Shown in pieces: positions 36,845-46,202 of a DNA stretch of 55,628 nt (its first letter is position 1; each line of letters opens with the position of its first letter). The stretch lies in assembly GCF_026191375.1 (NCBI RefSeq), contig NZ_JAODTL010000059.1, positions 1 to 55,628 of the forward strand, written 5' to 3'. Origin of the DNA: Marinomonas pontica (GTDB lineage: Bacteria; Pseudomonadota; Gammaproteobacteria; Pseudomonadales; Marinomonadaceae). Position numbers and translations under genes: made by a program. A model generated the notes under the pieces. It had not been told where the DNA came from. It was given only the letters and a program-made list of their open reading frames with translations, and did not search any database.

Positions 36845-37402
36845 ATGATCAACACTCAAATCAAACCATTCAATGCAACTGCTTTTAAAAACGGCGAATT
36901 CGTAGAAATCTCTGAAAAAGACGTACTAGGCAAATGGGCCGTGTTCTTCTTCTACCCAGCTGACTTCACTTTCGTATGCCCAACGGAACTCGGTGACGTT
37001 GCAGACAAATACGAAGAGCTACAATCTCGCGGCGTTGAAGTATTCTCTGTGTCTACAGACACTCACTTCACTCACAAAGCATGGCACGACAGCTCTGAAA
37101 CCATCGGCAAAATCAACTACTACATGGTAGGCGACCAAGCAGGCAACATCACCAATAACTTCGGTGTAATGCGTGAAGGCCAAGGTCTTGCTGACCGCGC
37201 GACTTTCTTGATCGATCCAGAAGGCACGATCCAAGCGATGGAAATCACAGCAGAAGGCATCGGCCGTGACGCTGAAGACCTACTTCGCAAAGTAAAAGCA
37301 GCTCAGTACGTTGCTACTCACCCAGGCGAAGTTTGCCCAGCAAAATGGAAAGAAGGTGAAGCGACGCTTGCGCCATCTCTTGACCTAGTTGGCAAAATCT
37401 AA
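36845..37402 (+). CDS. ahpC: Alkyl hydroperoxide reductase peroxiredoxin AhpC
   Basis: A 185-residue cytosolic typical 2-Cys peroxiredoxin. The peroxidatic Cys45 is in [10 protein letters not shown] and the resolving Cys164 in EVCPAKW, close to positions 47 and 166 of the enteric protein. It reduces hydrogen and organic peroxides and is recycled by AhpF encoded next. Chosen start: ATG with AGGAGA eight bases upstream. Codon choice looks like that of a highly expressed gene (for example repeated GAA, GGC and AAA), consistent with abundance. Confidence 0.97.
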   Translation: MINTQIKPFNATAFKNGEFVEISEKDVLGKWAVFFFYPADFTFVCPTELGDVADKYEELQSRGVEVFSVSTDTHFTHKAWHDSSETIGKINYYMVGDQAGNITNNFGVMREGQGLADRATFLIDPEGTIQAMEITAEGIGRDAEDLLRKVKAAQYVATHPGEVCPAKWKEGEATLAPSLDLVGKI

Positions 37403-37422
37403 GCTGACTTTAAAAGACCCTA

Positions 37423-37498
37423 AAAGGGGTCAGATCCCTTAATACCACATTAAGGGATCCCTTGAGGTGACACTCATCTTAAGGATCTGACCCCCTTT
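37423..37498. repeat. Palindromic MITE/REP-like element between ahpC and ahpF
   Basis: Outer arms AAAGGGGTCAGATCC (37423-37437) and GGATCTGACCCCCTTT (37483-37498) pair almost perfectly and enclose a second palindrome, CCCTTAAT/ATTAAGGG (37437-37457). The GGGGTCAGA/TCTGACCCC ends resemble a repeat commonly dispersed in proteobacterial genomes near IS200-type transposases. No transposase is in the window. As RNA it would fold into a long hairpin within the ahpC-ahpF interval. Confidence 0.75.
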
Positions 37499-37548
37499 AT
37501 TCTTTAAATCTCTACCGCAAGTACCTCAATCAAAACGGGTTTTACATC

Positions 37549-39096
37549 ATGTTAGAAGCAAACATCAAACAGCAGTTGGGCACATACCTACAAAATATCG
37601 TTAATCCGATTGAGATTACTGTGTCCTCAAATGGTTCTGCGAAAGCAGAAGAATTACTTAGCCTAGCGCGTGAAATTACCGAGCTACGCAACGACAAAAT
37701 TTCTTTATCTGTAGACGAGAATTCAGCAGGTCGTGCGCCACAAATGGCGATTGGTCCTCAAGGCCAAGCACCTCGCGTTCGTTTTGCAGGCATTCCAATG
37801 GGCCACGAATTTACCTCTTTGGTATTGGCTCTATTGCAAGCGGGTGGACATCCATCCAAAGCGGCTCAAGCCACACTGGATCAGATCAGAGGCCTAGACC
37901 GCGAACTTAACTTTGAGGTGTACATTTCCCTCTCTTGCCACAACTGTCCAGACGTGGTGCAGGCTGTCAACCTTATGGCTGTGCTTAACCCAAACATCAC
38001 AGCCACAATGATCGATGGCGCTTTATTCCAAGACGAAGTGGAAAAACGCGAAATCATGGCCGTTCCGTCTGTATACCTAAACGGCGAATTGTTCGGTCAA
38101 GGCCGCATGACCTTGGACGAAATATTGAACAAAGTGGACACCAACGCGGCCGACAAACAAGCGGCCGCTTTATCAGAAAAAGCCCCTTACGACATGTTGG
38201 TCGTAGGTGGGGGGCCAGCGGGTGCTGCCGCCGCGATTTATTCAGCGCGGAAAGGCATTCGTACGGGCGTGGTTGCCGAGCGTTTTGGTGGACAAGTCAG
38301 TGACACCATGGCGATTGAAAACTTCATCTCTGTCAAAGCCACTGACGGCCCGAAATTGGTCGCAGGCCTTGAACAACACGTATTGGATTACGATGTTGAT
38401 TTGATGAAAACGCAAAAAGCGGTTCGCCTAGAGAAGAAAGAATTCATTGAAGTAGAACTTGAAAACGGCGCCATTTTGAAGAGCAAATCCGTTGTGTTAG
38501 CCACTGGCGCACGTTGGAGAGAAATGAACGTACCGGGCGAACAAGAATACCGTAATAAGGGCGTAGCTTACTGCCCGCACTGTGACGGCCCCTTGTTCAA
38601 AGGCAAGAAAACCGCCGTGATTGGTGGTGGTAACTCCGGTATCGAAGCCGCGATTGACTTGGCAGGCATCACAGAACACGTGACGGTATTTGAATTTGCT
38701 GACACCTTGCGTGCCGACGATGTATTGGTGAAAAAAGCCAACTCATTGCCAAACGTCACCATCATCAAAAACGCCATGACCACAGAGGTTATTGGTGATG
38801 GACAAAAAGTCATCGGCCTAAAATACACAGACCGTTTAACGGACGAGTCACACCTTGTGGACGTAGCGGGGATCTTCGTACAAATCGGCTTGGTGCCGAA
38901 CAGCGAATTCCTAAAAGACACATTGGAGCTGAGCAACCGCGGCGAAATCATTATCAATGCCCACGGCGAAACCTCTATTCCAGGTGTATTCGCAGCAGGC
39001 GATGTTACGACGACACCGTACAAGCAAATCATCATCTCCATGGGATCTGGCGCGACGGCGGCTCTTGGCGCGTTCGATTACTTGATTCGGAACTAG
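37549..39096 (+). CDS. ahpF: Alkyl hydroperoxide reductase flavoprotein subunit AhpF
   Basis: A 515-residue FAD enzyme. The N-terminal double-thioredoxin domain holds CHNC (Cys130, Cys133). The thioredoxin-reductase-like part starts near 207 with the FAD motif [12 protein letters not shown], the second pair CPHC is near 342-345, and NAD(P) binding is in [13 protein letters not shown]. It moves electrons from NADH to AhpC. The gene lies 146 bases after ahpC with a repeat in between, so it may be transcribed at a lower level. Confidence 0.97.
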   Translation: MLEANIKQQLGTYLQNIVNPIEITVSSNGSAKAEELLSLAREITELRNDKISLSVDENSAGRAPQMAIGPQGQAPRVRFAGIPMGHEFTSLVLALLQAGGHPSKAAQATLDQIRGLDRELNFEVYISLSCHNCPDVVQAVNLMAVLNPNITATMIDGALFQDEVEKREIMAVPSVYLNGELFGQGRMTLDEILNKVDTNAADKQAAALSEKAPYDMLVVGGGPAGAAAAIYSARKGIRTGVVAERFGGQVSDTMAIENFISVKATDGPKLVAGLEQHVLDYDVDLMKTQKAVRLEKKEFIEVELENGAILKSKSVVLATGARWREMNVPGEQEYRNKGVAYCPHCDGPLFKGKKTAVIGGGNSGIEAAIDLAGITEHVTVFEFADTLRADDVLVKKANSLPNVTIIKNAMTTEVIGDGQKVIGLKYTDRLTDESHLVDVAGIFVQIGLVPNSEFLKDTLELSNRGEIIINAHGETSIPGVFAAGDVTTTPYKQIIISMGSGATAALGAFDYLIRN

Positions 39097-39126
39097 GCCG
39101 CGAAGAGAACCAGTCTTCAGCCAACC

Positions 39127-39194
39127 CGAACCGACCAACGCCCCTTGCTCCACGCGCAAGCGCGAAAAGTCGCTATAGGACGTTGGTTGGTTCG
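39127..39194. repeat. Inverted repeat downstream of ahpF
   Basis: Arms CGAACCGACCAACG (39127-39140) and CGTTGGTTGGTTCG (39181-39194) pair with one G-T wobble and enclose 40 bases that include a CGCG-CAAG-CGCG hairpin. It lies between the ahpF stop and its terminator, so it could be a structured 3' UTR, a small RNA or a mobile repeat. Confidence 0.5.
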
Positions 39195-39224
39195 TCTTAA
39201 CGAAACAAACAACTAGAGTTACAT

Positions 39225-39260
39225 AAACCGCCCTCTGGCTTAACTGGATGGCGGTTTTTT
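39225..39260 (+). terminator. Rho-independent terminator downstream of ahpF
   Basis: Arms AAACCGCC and GGCGGTTT with a 17-base loop, ending in a run of T residues. It separates the ahp genes from the toxin-antitoxin islet. Confidence 0.8.
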
Positions 39261-39334
39261 GTGCTCCTGCAATTAAGTTAGAAAAATACCTCTCGGCGGG
39301 AATTTGTTTCAACTAAATTAACAATTAACGCATT

Positions 39335-39374
39335 GCGTACAAAAATAAGTACAAGTACAATTTCAAGTACTTAC
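39335..39374. promoter_or_regulatory. Candidate YefM-YoeB operator (GTAC repeats)
   Basis: GTAC cores occur at 39337, 39349, 39355 and 39367, with AAGTACAA/TGTAC-like flanks. The 12-base steps 39337 to 39349 and 39355 to 39367 equal the centre-to-centre distance of the TGTACA palindromes in the characterised enteric yefM-yoeB operator. A fifth GTAC overlaps the ribosome site at 39384. Binding by the antitoxin and the toxin-antitoxin complex would repress the pair. Confidence 0.65.
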
Positions 39375-39391
39375 TTTAAGGGAGTACCCTC

Positions 39392-39646
39392 ATGGATACA
39401 TTAAGTTATTCAGCATTTAGAACAAATCTTGCTAGCACGCTTGATAAAGTGAATGACGATCACAAGCCCGTTCTCATTACTCGTCAGGGCGGCAAACCGG
39501 CTGTACTTATTAGTTTGGAAGATTTCCAAGCCTATGAAGAAACGGCTTATTTAATGGCAAGTCCAAAAAACGCCTCTCGTTTAAACGAAGCCATTGCCGA
39601 AGTGGAAGCAGGCAAAACTCAGACAAGGGAACTGATTGAGGAATGA
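39392..39646 (+). CDS. yefM: Antitoxin YefM (Phd/YefM family)
   Basis: An 84-residue antitoxin. The N-terminal Phd/YefM DNA-binding fold contains LSYSAFRTNLASTLDKVNDDHKPVLITRQGGKPAVLISLEDF in two blocks, and the acidic C-terminus would wrap the toxin. It neutralises YoeB and represses the operon. AAGGGAG precedes the ATG, and the last four bases overlap the toxin start (ATGA), the usual arrangement. Confidence 0.95.
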   Translation: MDTLSYSAFRTNLASTLDKVNDDHKPVLITRQGGKPAVLISLEDFQAYEETAYLMASPKNASRLNEAIAEVEAGKTQTRELIEE

Positions 39647-39897
39647 TTTTATCTTGGGCTGAAAATGCATGGCAAGATTATCTCTACTGGCAACAGAAAG
39701 ATAAAAAAACACTTAAACGCATCAATACATTAATCAAAGACGTCACCCGACACCCCTTTGAAGGACTTGGAGATCCTGAACCACTAAAACATAACTGGTC
39801 GGGTTACTGGTCAAGACGTATAGATCGAGAACACAGACTTGTCTATAAAGTCGATGATAACCAGTTATTCATCGTTCAGTGTCGCTATCACTACTAG
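39643..39897 (+). CDS. yoeB: mRNA endoribonuclease toxin YoeB
   Basis: An 84-residue RelE-superfamily toxin that cuts mRNA at the ribosome. Catalytic residues fall at the same positions as in the enteric protein: Glu46 in GDPEPLK, Arg65 in DREHRL, and the C-terminal His83 and Tyr84 (RYHY). Length is exactly that of the family. All key residues are present, so it should be active. Confidence 0.96.
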   Translation: MILSWAENAWQDYLYWQQKDKKTLKRINTLIKDVTRHPFEGLGDPEPLKHNWSGYWSRRIDREHRLVYKVDDNQLFIVQCRYHY

Positions 39898-39934
39898 CCG
39901 CCCCCTTCTAACCATTGCCGCAAGGACGCCTAAA

Positions 39935-41601
39935 ATGCAAAAAAATATTTTTTTAGATTGGTCGGAAAAACTGAAGTTTGACGGAGAGTCTTTTCCTAGA
40001 GACACATTAAACCGTGCTAAATACGCTGAGTTTTTAACCCATTTTCTCGTGGGACAAGGTTATGACACAACAAGAGAATCAGGCGATGAAAAGCGTAATT
40101 ATGTACTGAACCTCAATTCCGAATGGGGGTCTGGCAAAACCTACTTTCTAAAGCGCTGGTCAAACGACTTAAAAAATAACTTCCCTGTGGTTTATATCGA
40201 TGCATGGCAACAAGACTACTCTGATGATCCATTAATAACGGCGATTTCGTCCATCATCAAACAGCTTAGAGAACAGGCGGATATGCCTGAAAACAGCCCA
40301 AAGATTCAACTTCCAAAAAAAGCATTAGGGCTTCTAAAAGCGGCCGCTCCAGGCTTTGCCAGAAGTATGGCGAAACGCTACTTGGATATGGATCTCGCAG
40401 CATTTCTACAAGCTGACAATGACTCTGAACTGAAAGACGCCAAAGATGGCGAGGGGAACCCCATTGATCTAAGTGAGCTCGCCTCAACAATGGTGAAGCA
40501 ACTTATTGATGAACATGATGGTAAAAAGAAAGCCATTGATGACTTAAAAATTCATGTGGCAAATTGGGTTAAAACGGTTACTGAAACACAAAAACTGTCC
40601 TATCCAGCCTTTATCTTTATTGATGAGTTAGATCGCTGCCGCCCAAGTTACGCTGTGGAAATGCTCGAAACCATCAAGCACATCTTTGACATCCAAGGCA
40701 TTGTCTTTGTCGTCGCTACAGATACTGAACAACTGCAACATGCGGTAAAAGCCATTTATGGGGAAGGGTTTGATGCTCGTCTTTATCTTGGCCGCTTCTT
40801 CAATAGTCGCTTTAGCCTTAAAGCGCCAGACCTAAAAAGCTTTTGGAAGTACATACCGACATCAGCAAATTATCGGGCGAGTATCTAGCACACGCAGGTA
40901 TTCAGATCCTTCCTCCCAACGATGATGCAAAAATTACGCTAAGCAATATTTCCGTGATTTTAGATGCGTTTAAAATGCCACCTAGAACCGCCATTCAAAT
41001 CGCTGACCGTGTGGTCGCCACCATTTCCAACATGTCTAAAGGCTCTAAAATTGATATTTTGATGCTAACGACACTGCTGTGCTTTTATGAAGAAGATCAT
41101 AAACGATTTAAAAGAATCATTGCTCGCGATCTAAAATACCAAGACAAAAGTGGTCAAGACGTTGAGCTTAAGGATTACATACAAGACCATTTTGGGGGCT
41201 GTGAGTCACTTATTAAAATGCAAATAAATCCAATGGAGCTTATACCTACACTCACTCCTTCAAATTACAGCCCTCGTGCAAACACTTATGGACCTGATAT
41301 TTATGTGTTATCACTCAAGCTTTATCTAACAGAAGTCTTTTTAAAGCTTTTCAGCAGACCGAGCGTCCTATTCATAAGCCTCGATAGCTCACAGTATGAT
41401 GAAAAAGTAGCTCCTATAAATGATCTATTTAAAACGTTAATTACAAATTCTAAAAATGAACCACAAAAAATAGGTTTGCTATGGTTCAAAATACTAAACA
41501 TCCACTATCAAGTCGATTCCATTAAAGCCACAGAATATCGAGACTATGTCGAACTTGCATCCGCGTTAGACCTGATTGAAGAAGGCGCAGAACATGACTA
41601 A
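39935..41601 (+). pseudogene. KAP-family P-loop NTPase, frameshifted
   Basis: Would encode about 555 residues. Walker A is EWGSGKT (Lys68) and Walker B FIFIDELDR (Asp230, Glu231), followed by RPSYAVEMLETIKHIFDI, all typical of KAP ATPases. I see no clear membrane segment in the insert between the motifs, unlike many KAP proteins. The frame breaks at 40841-40844: LKSF should continue LEVHTDISKLSGEYLAHAGI, restored by one T in a run of four. Some KAP proteins, such as PifA, block phage growth. It starts 37 bases after yoeB, and its end overlaps the HTH gene by eight bases. The C-terminal half (from about residue 400) is AT-rich and unrecognised. Confidence 0.8.
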
Positions 41602-41875
41602 CAAACACATTGGTTCTTCATTTGATGATTTCCTTGAAGAGGAAGGTATCTTAGCTGAAGCCAACGCTGTGGCTATAAAACGAGTGGTAGCTTGGCAGAT
41701 TCAGCAAAAGATTGAACACGAACATTTATCCAAAACAAAAATGGCGCAGCTGATGAAAACAAGCCGCTCGGGGTTAGATCGACTGCTTGATCCAAGCAAC
41801 ACGTCTGTCACGCTTCATACCTTGGATAATGCCGCGAAAGCGTTAGGTAAAAAACTAAAACTAGAGCTTATCTAA
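41594..41875 (+). CDS. XRE-type HTH protein, antitoxin-like
   Basis: A 93-residue protein with a helix-turn-helix at about 45-85 (LSKTKMAQLMKTSRSGLDRLLD, split here as LSKTKMAQLM and KTSRSGLDRLLD) followed by TSVTLHTLDNAAKALGK. This pattern is that of HigA-like antitoxins that normally pair with a RelE-type toxin. No such toxin is adjacent; instead it overlaps the KAP NTPase gene by eight bases, so the two are probably translated together. It may repress the islet or regulate the NTPase. The end overlaps the convergent LysR gene by 15 bases. Confidence 0.8.
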   Translation: MTNKHIGSSFDDFLEEEGILAEANAVAIKRVVAWQIQQKIEHEHLSKTKMAQLMKTSRSGLDRLLDPSNTSVTLHTLDNAAKALGKKLKLELI

Positions 41876-42718
41876 CCCCAAGGTACATTCCACAAACGCG
41901 CTGATGGCACTGGAAGGGTTGTCTTTGCGCGATACCAAGTAAGTTGGCGCGTTGGCGATGTCGGCTTCTATGGTTCTAAAAGCCAGCCCTTCGGTTTTAT
42001 GAAGCGAAAGTAACGAGCGCGGTATCATGCCGATGCCCATGCCTGCAATGACGCAACCAATCATGGTGTAGTGGCTGGGGATTTCGATGATTTTTTCACA
42101 CACTCGGCCTTGGCGTTTTAGCCAAGTTTCTAATCGATGCCGATAAGAACAACCTTTGCTGTAGCCAACCATGGTGAGGGATTCGGGTAATGTGTCTTGT
42201 GCTGCCCATGCTGCTGGCATGATGAGTACGAGTTCTTCGTCAAAACACTTAACGGCATGGATTCGTGGGTCGTCCGGTGGGTCTGACGCCATGGCAATAT
42301 CCAATTCACCATCAATGACACGGTTAATCAATGGCATGGAGGCGGCGGTCATCAGTTCAATCTGTACCGCAGGAAAAGTGCTGTGATAGCGCGCCAGTAA
42401 GCTGGGCAAACGTGACGCGGCCGAACTTTCCATTGACCCTAAGCGCAATAGCCCTGCGGGTTCAGTATGGGTTAATTCGGCGATGGCGCTCTTTTGCAGC
42501 TGAAGTATTTTGTCTGTGTACTCCATGAGACGCAACCCGGCCGAGGTCACAGACAGGCGATTGTTTTCTCTTAGAAACAGGTCGAGTTTTAACTCGCTTT
42601 CCAATTTTTTTATTCGTGCGGTGACATTAGACGGCACTCGATTTAAGGCTTCGGCCGCCCGAGTGACGCCTTTGTGCTCGACAACGGCCTTGAACACCAC
42701 CAAATCTGAAATATCCAC
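41861..42718 (-). CDS. LysR-family transcriptional regulator
   Basis: A 285-residue regulator with the N-terminal HTH (LVVFKAVVEHKGVTRAAEAL and RVPSNVTARIKKLE) and an effector domain from about 88. It is divergent from a DMT-type exporter gene with 110 bases between them, the usual layout for a regulator that controls the neighbouring exporter. The inducer cannot be read from the sequence. Confidence 0.88.
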   Translation of the reverse strand: MDISDLVVFKAVVEHKGVTRAAEALNRVPSNVTARIKKLESELKLDLFLRENNRLSVTSAGLRLMEYTDKILQLQKSAIAELTHTEPAGLLRLGSMESSAASRLPSLLARYHSTFPAVQIELMTAASMPLINRVIDGELDIAMASDPPDDPRIHAVKCFDEELVLIMPAAWAAQDTLPESLTMVGYSKGCSYRHRLETWLKRQGRVCEKIIEIPSHYTMIGCVIAGMGIGMIPRSLLSLHKTEGLAFRTIEADIANAPTYLVSRKDNPSSAISAFVECTLGLDKL

Positions 42719-42828
42719 AGTCTATAAACCTTCATTTTTTATGAATGTTATGTTCTTTATAATTCGTTATTAATGAAAGAAATATACCTCTATACTGTGA
42801 AAAATTCAAAGCGAAAGAGGCTTAGATT

Positions 42829-43755
42829 ATGACTCAATCAAATGCAAAAATGCCTTCTGTGCCCTTGGCCGGGCTGGGGTATGCGTTGGCGGCGGTGGCG
42901 ATTTGGACAGGTTTTATCTTGGTGTCAAAAGCGGGCGCTTTGGGGGCTTTAGCCTTACCTGACATGATGATGGTGCGTTTTGGTACGGCCTTTGTGTTGT
43001 TTTTTCCGTTTATTTGGCAACACCGTAAAACCATCTTGCAATGGCGTATGTTTGCCTTAGGCAGTATCGGCGGATTGGCTTACGCGCTGTCTGTGTTCAA
43101 TGGTTTTCAATTGGCGCCCGCTACCCATGCGGCGTTACTGCTGCCCGGTTTGATGCCCATTATGATCGCGGTGTTTGCGTATTTTTTAGCGGGCGAGCGC
43201 CATTCTGTGTCTTCTTGGATCGGCATTGGTATCAGCAGTGTGGGGATTCTGGCTTTGTTGACCGAAACCATGCTGTCTGGCGCGTCATATTGGCAAGGCG
43301 ATATTAGCTTTATTGTGGCGTGTGTGTTTTGGGGTATTTTCACCGTGTTATTGCGCCGCTGGAAATTCGCCCCTTGGCAAGCAACATTGGGCATCATTGC
43401 CGTCACAACGGGGCTGTTTGCGCCTGTGTATTTGCTTTTTCTACCGCATCATTTGGGTGAGGCATCATGGGAGATGATCGGTTTACAAGCCTTCTACCAA
43501 GGCGTGATGGCAACAACGGTACAAATGGTCTGTTACGGACGCGCGGTGCACAGTTTAGGGGCGACTAAAATGGGCGGATTGATGGCGCTGGTGCCTGTAT
43601 TTGCCAGCGTCTTGGCTGTACCTTTGTTTGGGGAGTTATGGACCACCGGATTGACTCTGGCGCTGTTGTTCATCCTCACCGGTACGATGGTTGGGAATGT
43701 GCCCTTGGCAACGCTGCGTGCCTTTTCGGTCAAAAGGAAATGGGGCAAAGCCTAA
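42829..43755 (+). CDS. DMT-superfamily (EamA) transporter
   Basis: A 308-residue inner-membrane protein with ten hydrophobic segments in two EamA repeats (about 12-150 and 160-295). Such proteins export amino acids or other metabolites; the substrate is unknown. It is divergent from the LysR regulator, which probably controls it, and ends before a strong bidirectional terminator. Confidence 0.88.
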   Translation: MTQSNAKMPSVPLAGLGYALAAVAIWTGFILVSKAGALGALALPDMMMVRFGTAFVLFFPFIWQHRKTILQWRMFALGSIGGLAYALSVFNGFQLAPATHAALLLPGLMPIMIAVFAYFLAGERHSVSSWIGIGISSVGILALLTETMLSGASYWQGDISFIVACVFWGIFTVLLRRWKFAPWQATLGIIAVTTGLFAPVYLLFLPHHLGEASWEMIGLQAFYQGVMATTVQMVCYGRAVHSLGATKMGGLMALVPVFASVLAVPLFGELWTTGLTLALLFILTGTMVGNVPLATLRAFSVKRKWGKA

Positions 43756-43781
43756 AACAGAAGAGTCATGGTCTATTTGTC

Positions 43782-43815
43782 AAAAAAAGAGAAAGCCTTC
43801 GCTTTCTCTTTTTTG
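43782..43815. terminator. Bidirectional terminator
   Basis: Stem AAAGAGAAAGC/GCTTTCTCTTT with a CTTC tetraloop-like turn, with A residues before and T residues after, so it can stop transcription of both the DMT gene and the convergent PhnA-like gene. Confidence 0.95.
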
Positions 43816-43836
43816 TGTTTTGATTTCGTTCAAAAA

Positions 43837-44178
43837 CTACACAGACGATTTTTTCACAAATTGTGATTTCAGCATCATTTCACCGCCGCCATCCAGTTTG
43901 CAATCGATATCGTGATCACCGTCTACAAGACGCTTGATCGTTGCTTTGGTGCCGATTTTTAGCACCTGAGAAGAGCCTTTCACTTTAAGGTCTTTTGCCA
44001 AAGTGACTTTATCGCCTTCTTGCAATAAGTTACCGCCCATGTCTTTGATAATCAGAGCGTCTTCATCTACAACCACTTCATTTGGGTTCCATTCGTGCGC
44101 GCACTCTGGGCAAATCAGCATAGCTTGATCTTCATAAACGTAAGCTGAATCGCATTTTGGGCAATTTGGAAGACTCAT
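43837..44178 (-). CDS. PhnA/YjdM-like zinc-ribbon protein
   Basis: A 113-residue cytosolic protein. An N-terminal zinc ribbon (CPKC at about 6-9, CPEC at 24-27) is followed by an SH3-like PhnA domain with [16 protein letters not shown] and [14 protein letters not shown]. The older label 'alkylphosphonate utilisation protein' is not backed by clear function. The ATG at 44178 has AAGGT upstream; a GTG at 44187 is also in frame. Confidence 0.9.
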   Translation of the reverse strand: MSLPNCPKCDSAYVYEDQAMLICPECAHEWNPNEVVVDEDALIIKDMGGNLLQEGDKVTLAKDLKVKGSSQVLKIGTKATIKRLVDGDHDIDCKLDGGGEMMLKSQFVKKSSV

Positions 44179-44380
44179 ATTTATCACTACCTTCTAACGT
44201 AAAACGGAATAATTTGACGCATTATAACCTCATTCTTAATAAGGTTTTTCATTACGAGGAAAAAAATTCAATTTTCTTTGTCACTCAGCGAAAGTACGAA
44301 AAAACATGGACAAGACGGCGCTTTTTCCCAACACTGGATACACAATAATAATCACCATTTAGCAAAGATAAGGATTCCCA

Positions 44381-44764
44381 ATGATCACCCCTATTTACGC
44401 GGCCCTGCTGGTTTTTCTGTACATTTTTTTGAGCTTTCGAGTCATCAAGCTGCGAATGAAATACAAGGTGGGCATTGGTGATGGCGATCATCCCCTTTTG
44501 ACTCGCGCGATTCGCGTGCACGGTAATTTTGCTGAAAATGTGCCCTTTGCTCTGCTGTTACTATGGATGTACGAAAGTCTGCCTGGGGCGCCGATTTTGG
44601 TTCATCTTATGGGCGCATTGTTGTGCATTGGACGCTTGATTCACGCTTATGGCGTCAGCCAAGAAAAAGAACCGCTGATCTATCGCCAAGGCGGGATGAT
44701 GATTACCTTCTTTATTTTATGCACGACCGCCTTGCTGATTCTAGCGCATCTGCTTTTGGGATAG
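44381..44764 (+). CDS. MAPEG family membrane protein
   Basis: A 127-residue inner-membrane protein with four hydrophobic segments (about 4-23, 52-65, 70-90 and 103-126). The motif RVHGNFAENVPFALLLL at about 45-61 and GRLIHAYG are typical of MAPEG proteins, which include glutathione-dependent enzymes. The bacterial role is generally undefined. AAGGAT precedes the ATG. Confidence 0.9.
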   Translation: MITPIYAALLVFLYIFLSFRVIKLRMKYKVGIGDGDHPLLTRAIRVHGNFAENVPFALLLLWMYESLPGAPILVHLMGALLCIGRLIHAYGVSQEKEPLIYRQGGMMITFFILCTTALLILAHLLLG

Positions 44765-44882
44765 GGTTGCTCGCGTACCGATACACTGAACCTCATTTGA
44801 CGCTAAACCGCCAAAAAAATTAAACCAACACCGGCTTCTTTGCGTACTAAAGTTAGTGAATAGCAATCAATAGGATGAAGCA

Positions 44883-46202
44883 ATGAAGTTGGGCGTGGTT
44901 TGGTTCGGGGATGATTTGCGCTGCGCTGATCAAAGTATGTTGTGGCGAGCGGTTCAGGAAGTCGATTTCCTTGTGTGTCTGTATTGCGACGAGCCACATC
45001 AACAGCGCCCAAGCCGATACGCAACGCAAGGCATGTCGGCCAATCGTCGGCGCTTTCTGGAACAGGGGTTGAATCAGCTCTCTGCGCAATTAAATGCAAT
45101 GGGGCAGACCTTGTTTGTGAGTTCCTTGGACGCTTTCAGTAGCCTAAACGTGCTGCTCAATGCGGTGCCCATTTCACACCTGTACCGCAATCATCATGGT
45201 GGCTGGGACGAACAACAAACTCTAAAACGCATCGCCAATCACTTCCCAGATGTGCGCATTCATTTAGACCACGGCTTAAGTCTGTTCACACCGTCTGAGT
45301 TGCCTTTTGAGATCACTGAGCTGCCCGATTCCTTTTCGAAATTCCGTCGCTTAGTCGAGAACGTCGATATTTTTACGCCTTTACCAAGCCTACAAAAATT
45401 GTCACCAATGCCAGATTTTGACATTGAATGCCTGCGACCTTGGCAACAAAAAACCATCGACAACCACAACACATTCACCGGCGGCGAACGCGCCGCTATG
45501 GATCAGCTCAGCGATTATTTTTCCACCGATCTGCCAAGCCAATACAAGGCTACCCGTAACGAATTAGACGGTTGGGAAAACTCCACCAAATTCTCACCTT
45601 GGTTGGCGCAAGGCAGTGTGTCAGCCAGACAAATCAAAGCCAGCCTAGACGTGTATGAGCGCGACCATGGCGCTAGCGAATCAACGTACTGGATTTATTT
45701 CGAACTGCTGTGGCGCGAGTATTTTCATTGGTACGCGACGCGCTATGGTAAACGCCTTTTTTTGCCCGGCGGCTTAACTGGAAAGCACACTCAAGGCAGT
45801 TATTACGCAGAACGCTTTCGCAAATGGAGCCAAGGCAACACGCCTTATCCCATCGTAAATGCCTGCATGAAGCAACTTAATGAAACAGGTTTTATGAGCA
45901 ATCGAGGCCGACAAATTGCAGCCAGTTGCCTGATCTATGAACTGGGCATCGATTGGCGCTATGGTGCAGCGTATTTCGAAGAGCAATTACTCGATTACAG
46001 TGTCGGCTCCAATTGGGGGAATTGGCAATACATCGCCGGTGTTGGCGCCGACCCCAGAGGCGGTCGTCATTTCAATTTGCAAAAACAAACCGAACAATAC
46101 GACCCGACTCAACAGTTTATTCAAAAATGGCAAGGTCACGTAGGTGACACGCAGTTGGATTCGGTCGATGCGGCGGACTGGCCTATTTATCCTGCACAAT
46201 GA
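44883..46202 (+). CDS. Cryptochrome DASH
   Basis: A 439-residue FAD photoreceptor/photolyase. The N-terminal alpha/beta domain begins [16 protein letters not shown], and the FAD domain contains [24 protein letters not shown], here in two parts, and the DASH hallmark [19 protein letters not shown] (19 residues). DASH proteins repair UV dimers in single-stranded or looped DNA and may signal. AGGA lies eight bases before the ATG. It overlaps the next photolyase gene by four bases (ATGA), so the two are co-translated. Confidence 0.95.
   Translation: MKLGVVWFGDDLRCADQSMLWRAVQEVDFLVCLYCDEPHQQRPSRYATQGMSANRRRFLEQGLNQLSAQLNAMGQTLFVSSLDAFSSLNVLLNAVPISHLYRNHHGGWDEQQTLKRIANHFPDVRIHLDHGLSLFTPSELPFEITELPDSFSKFRRLVENVDIFTPLPSLQKLSPMPDFDIECLRPWQQKTIDNHNTFTGGERAAMDQLSDYFSTDLPSQYKATRNELDGWENSTKFSPWLAQGSVSARQIKASLDVYERDHGASESTYWIYFELLWREYFHWYATRYGKRLFLPGGLTGKHTQGSYYAERFRKWSQGNTPYPIVNACMKQLNETGFMSNRGRQIAASCLIYELGIDWRYGAAYFEEQLLDYSVGSNWGNWQYIAGVGADPRGGRHFNLQKQTEQYDPTQQFIQKWQGHVGDTQLDSVDAADWPIYPAQ

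Noticed and set aside
38568..39041. 157-codon open frame on the minus strand opposite ahpF
   Set aside because: Antisense to a strongly conserved gene; composition is that of a shadow frame.
39839..39934. N-terminal extension of the KAP NTPase back into yoeB
   Set aside because: It would translate the end of yoeB in another frame; the ATG at 39935 has its own AAGGA site and gives the normal family start.
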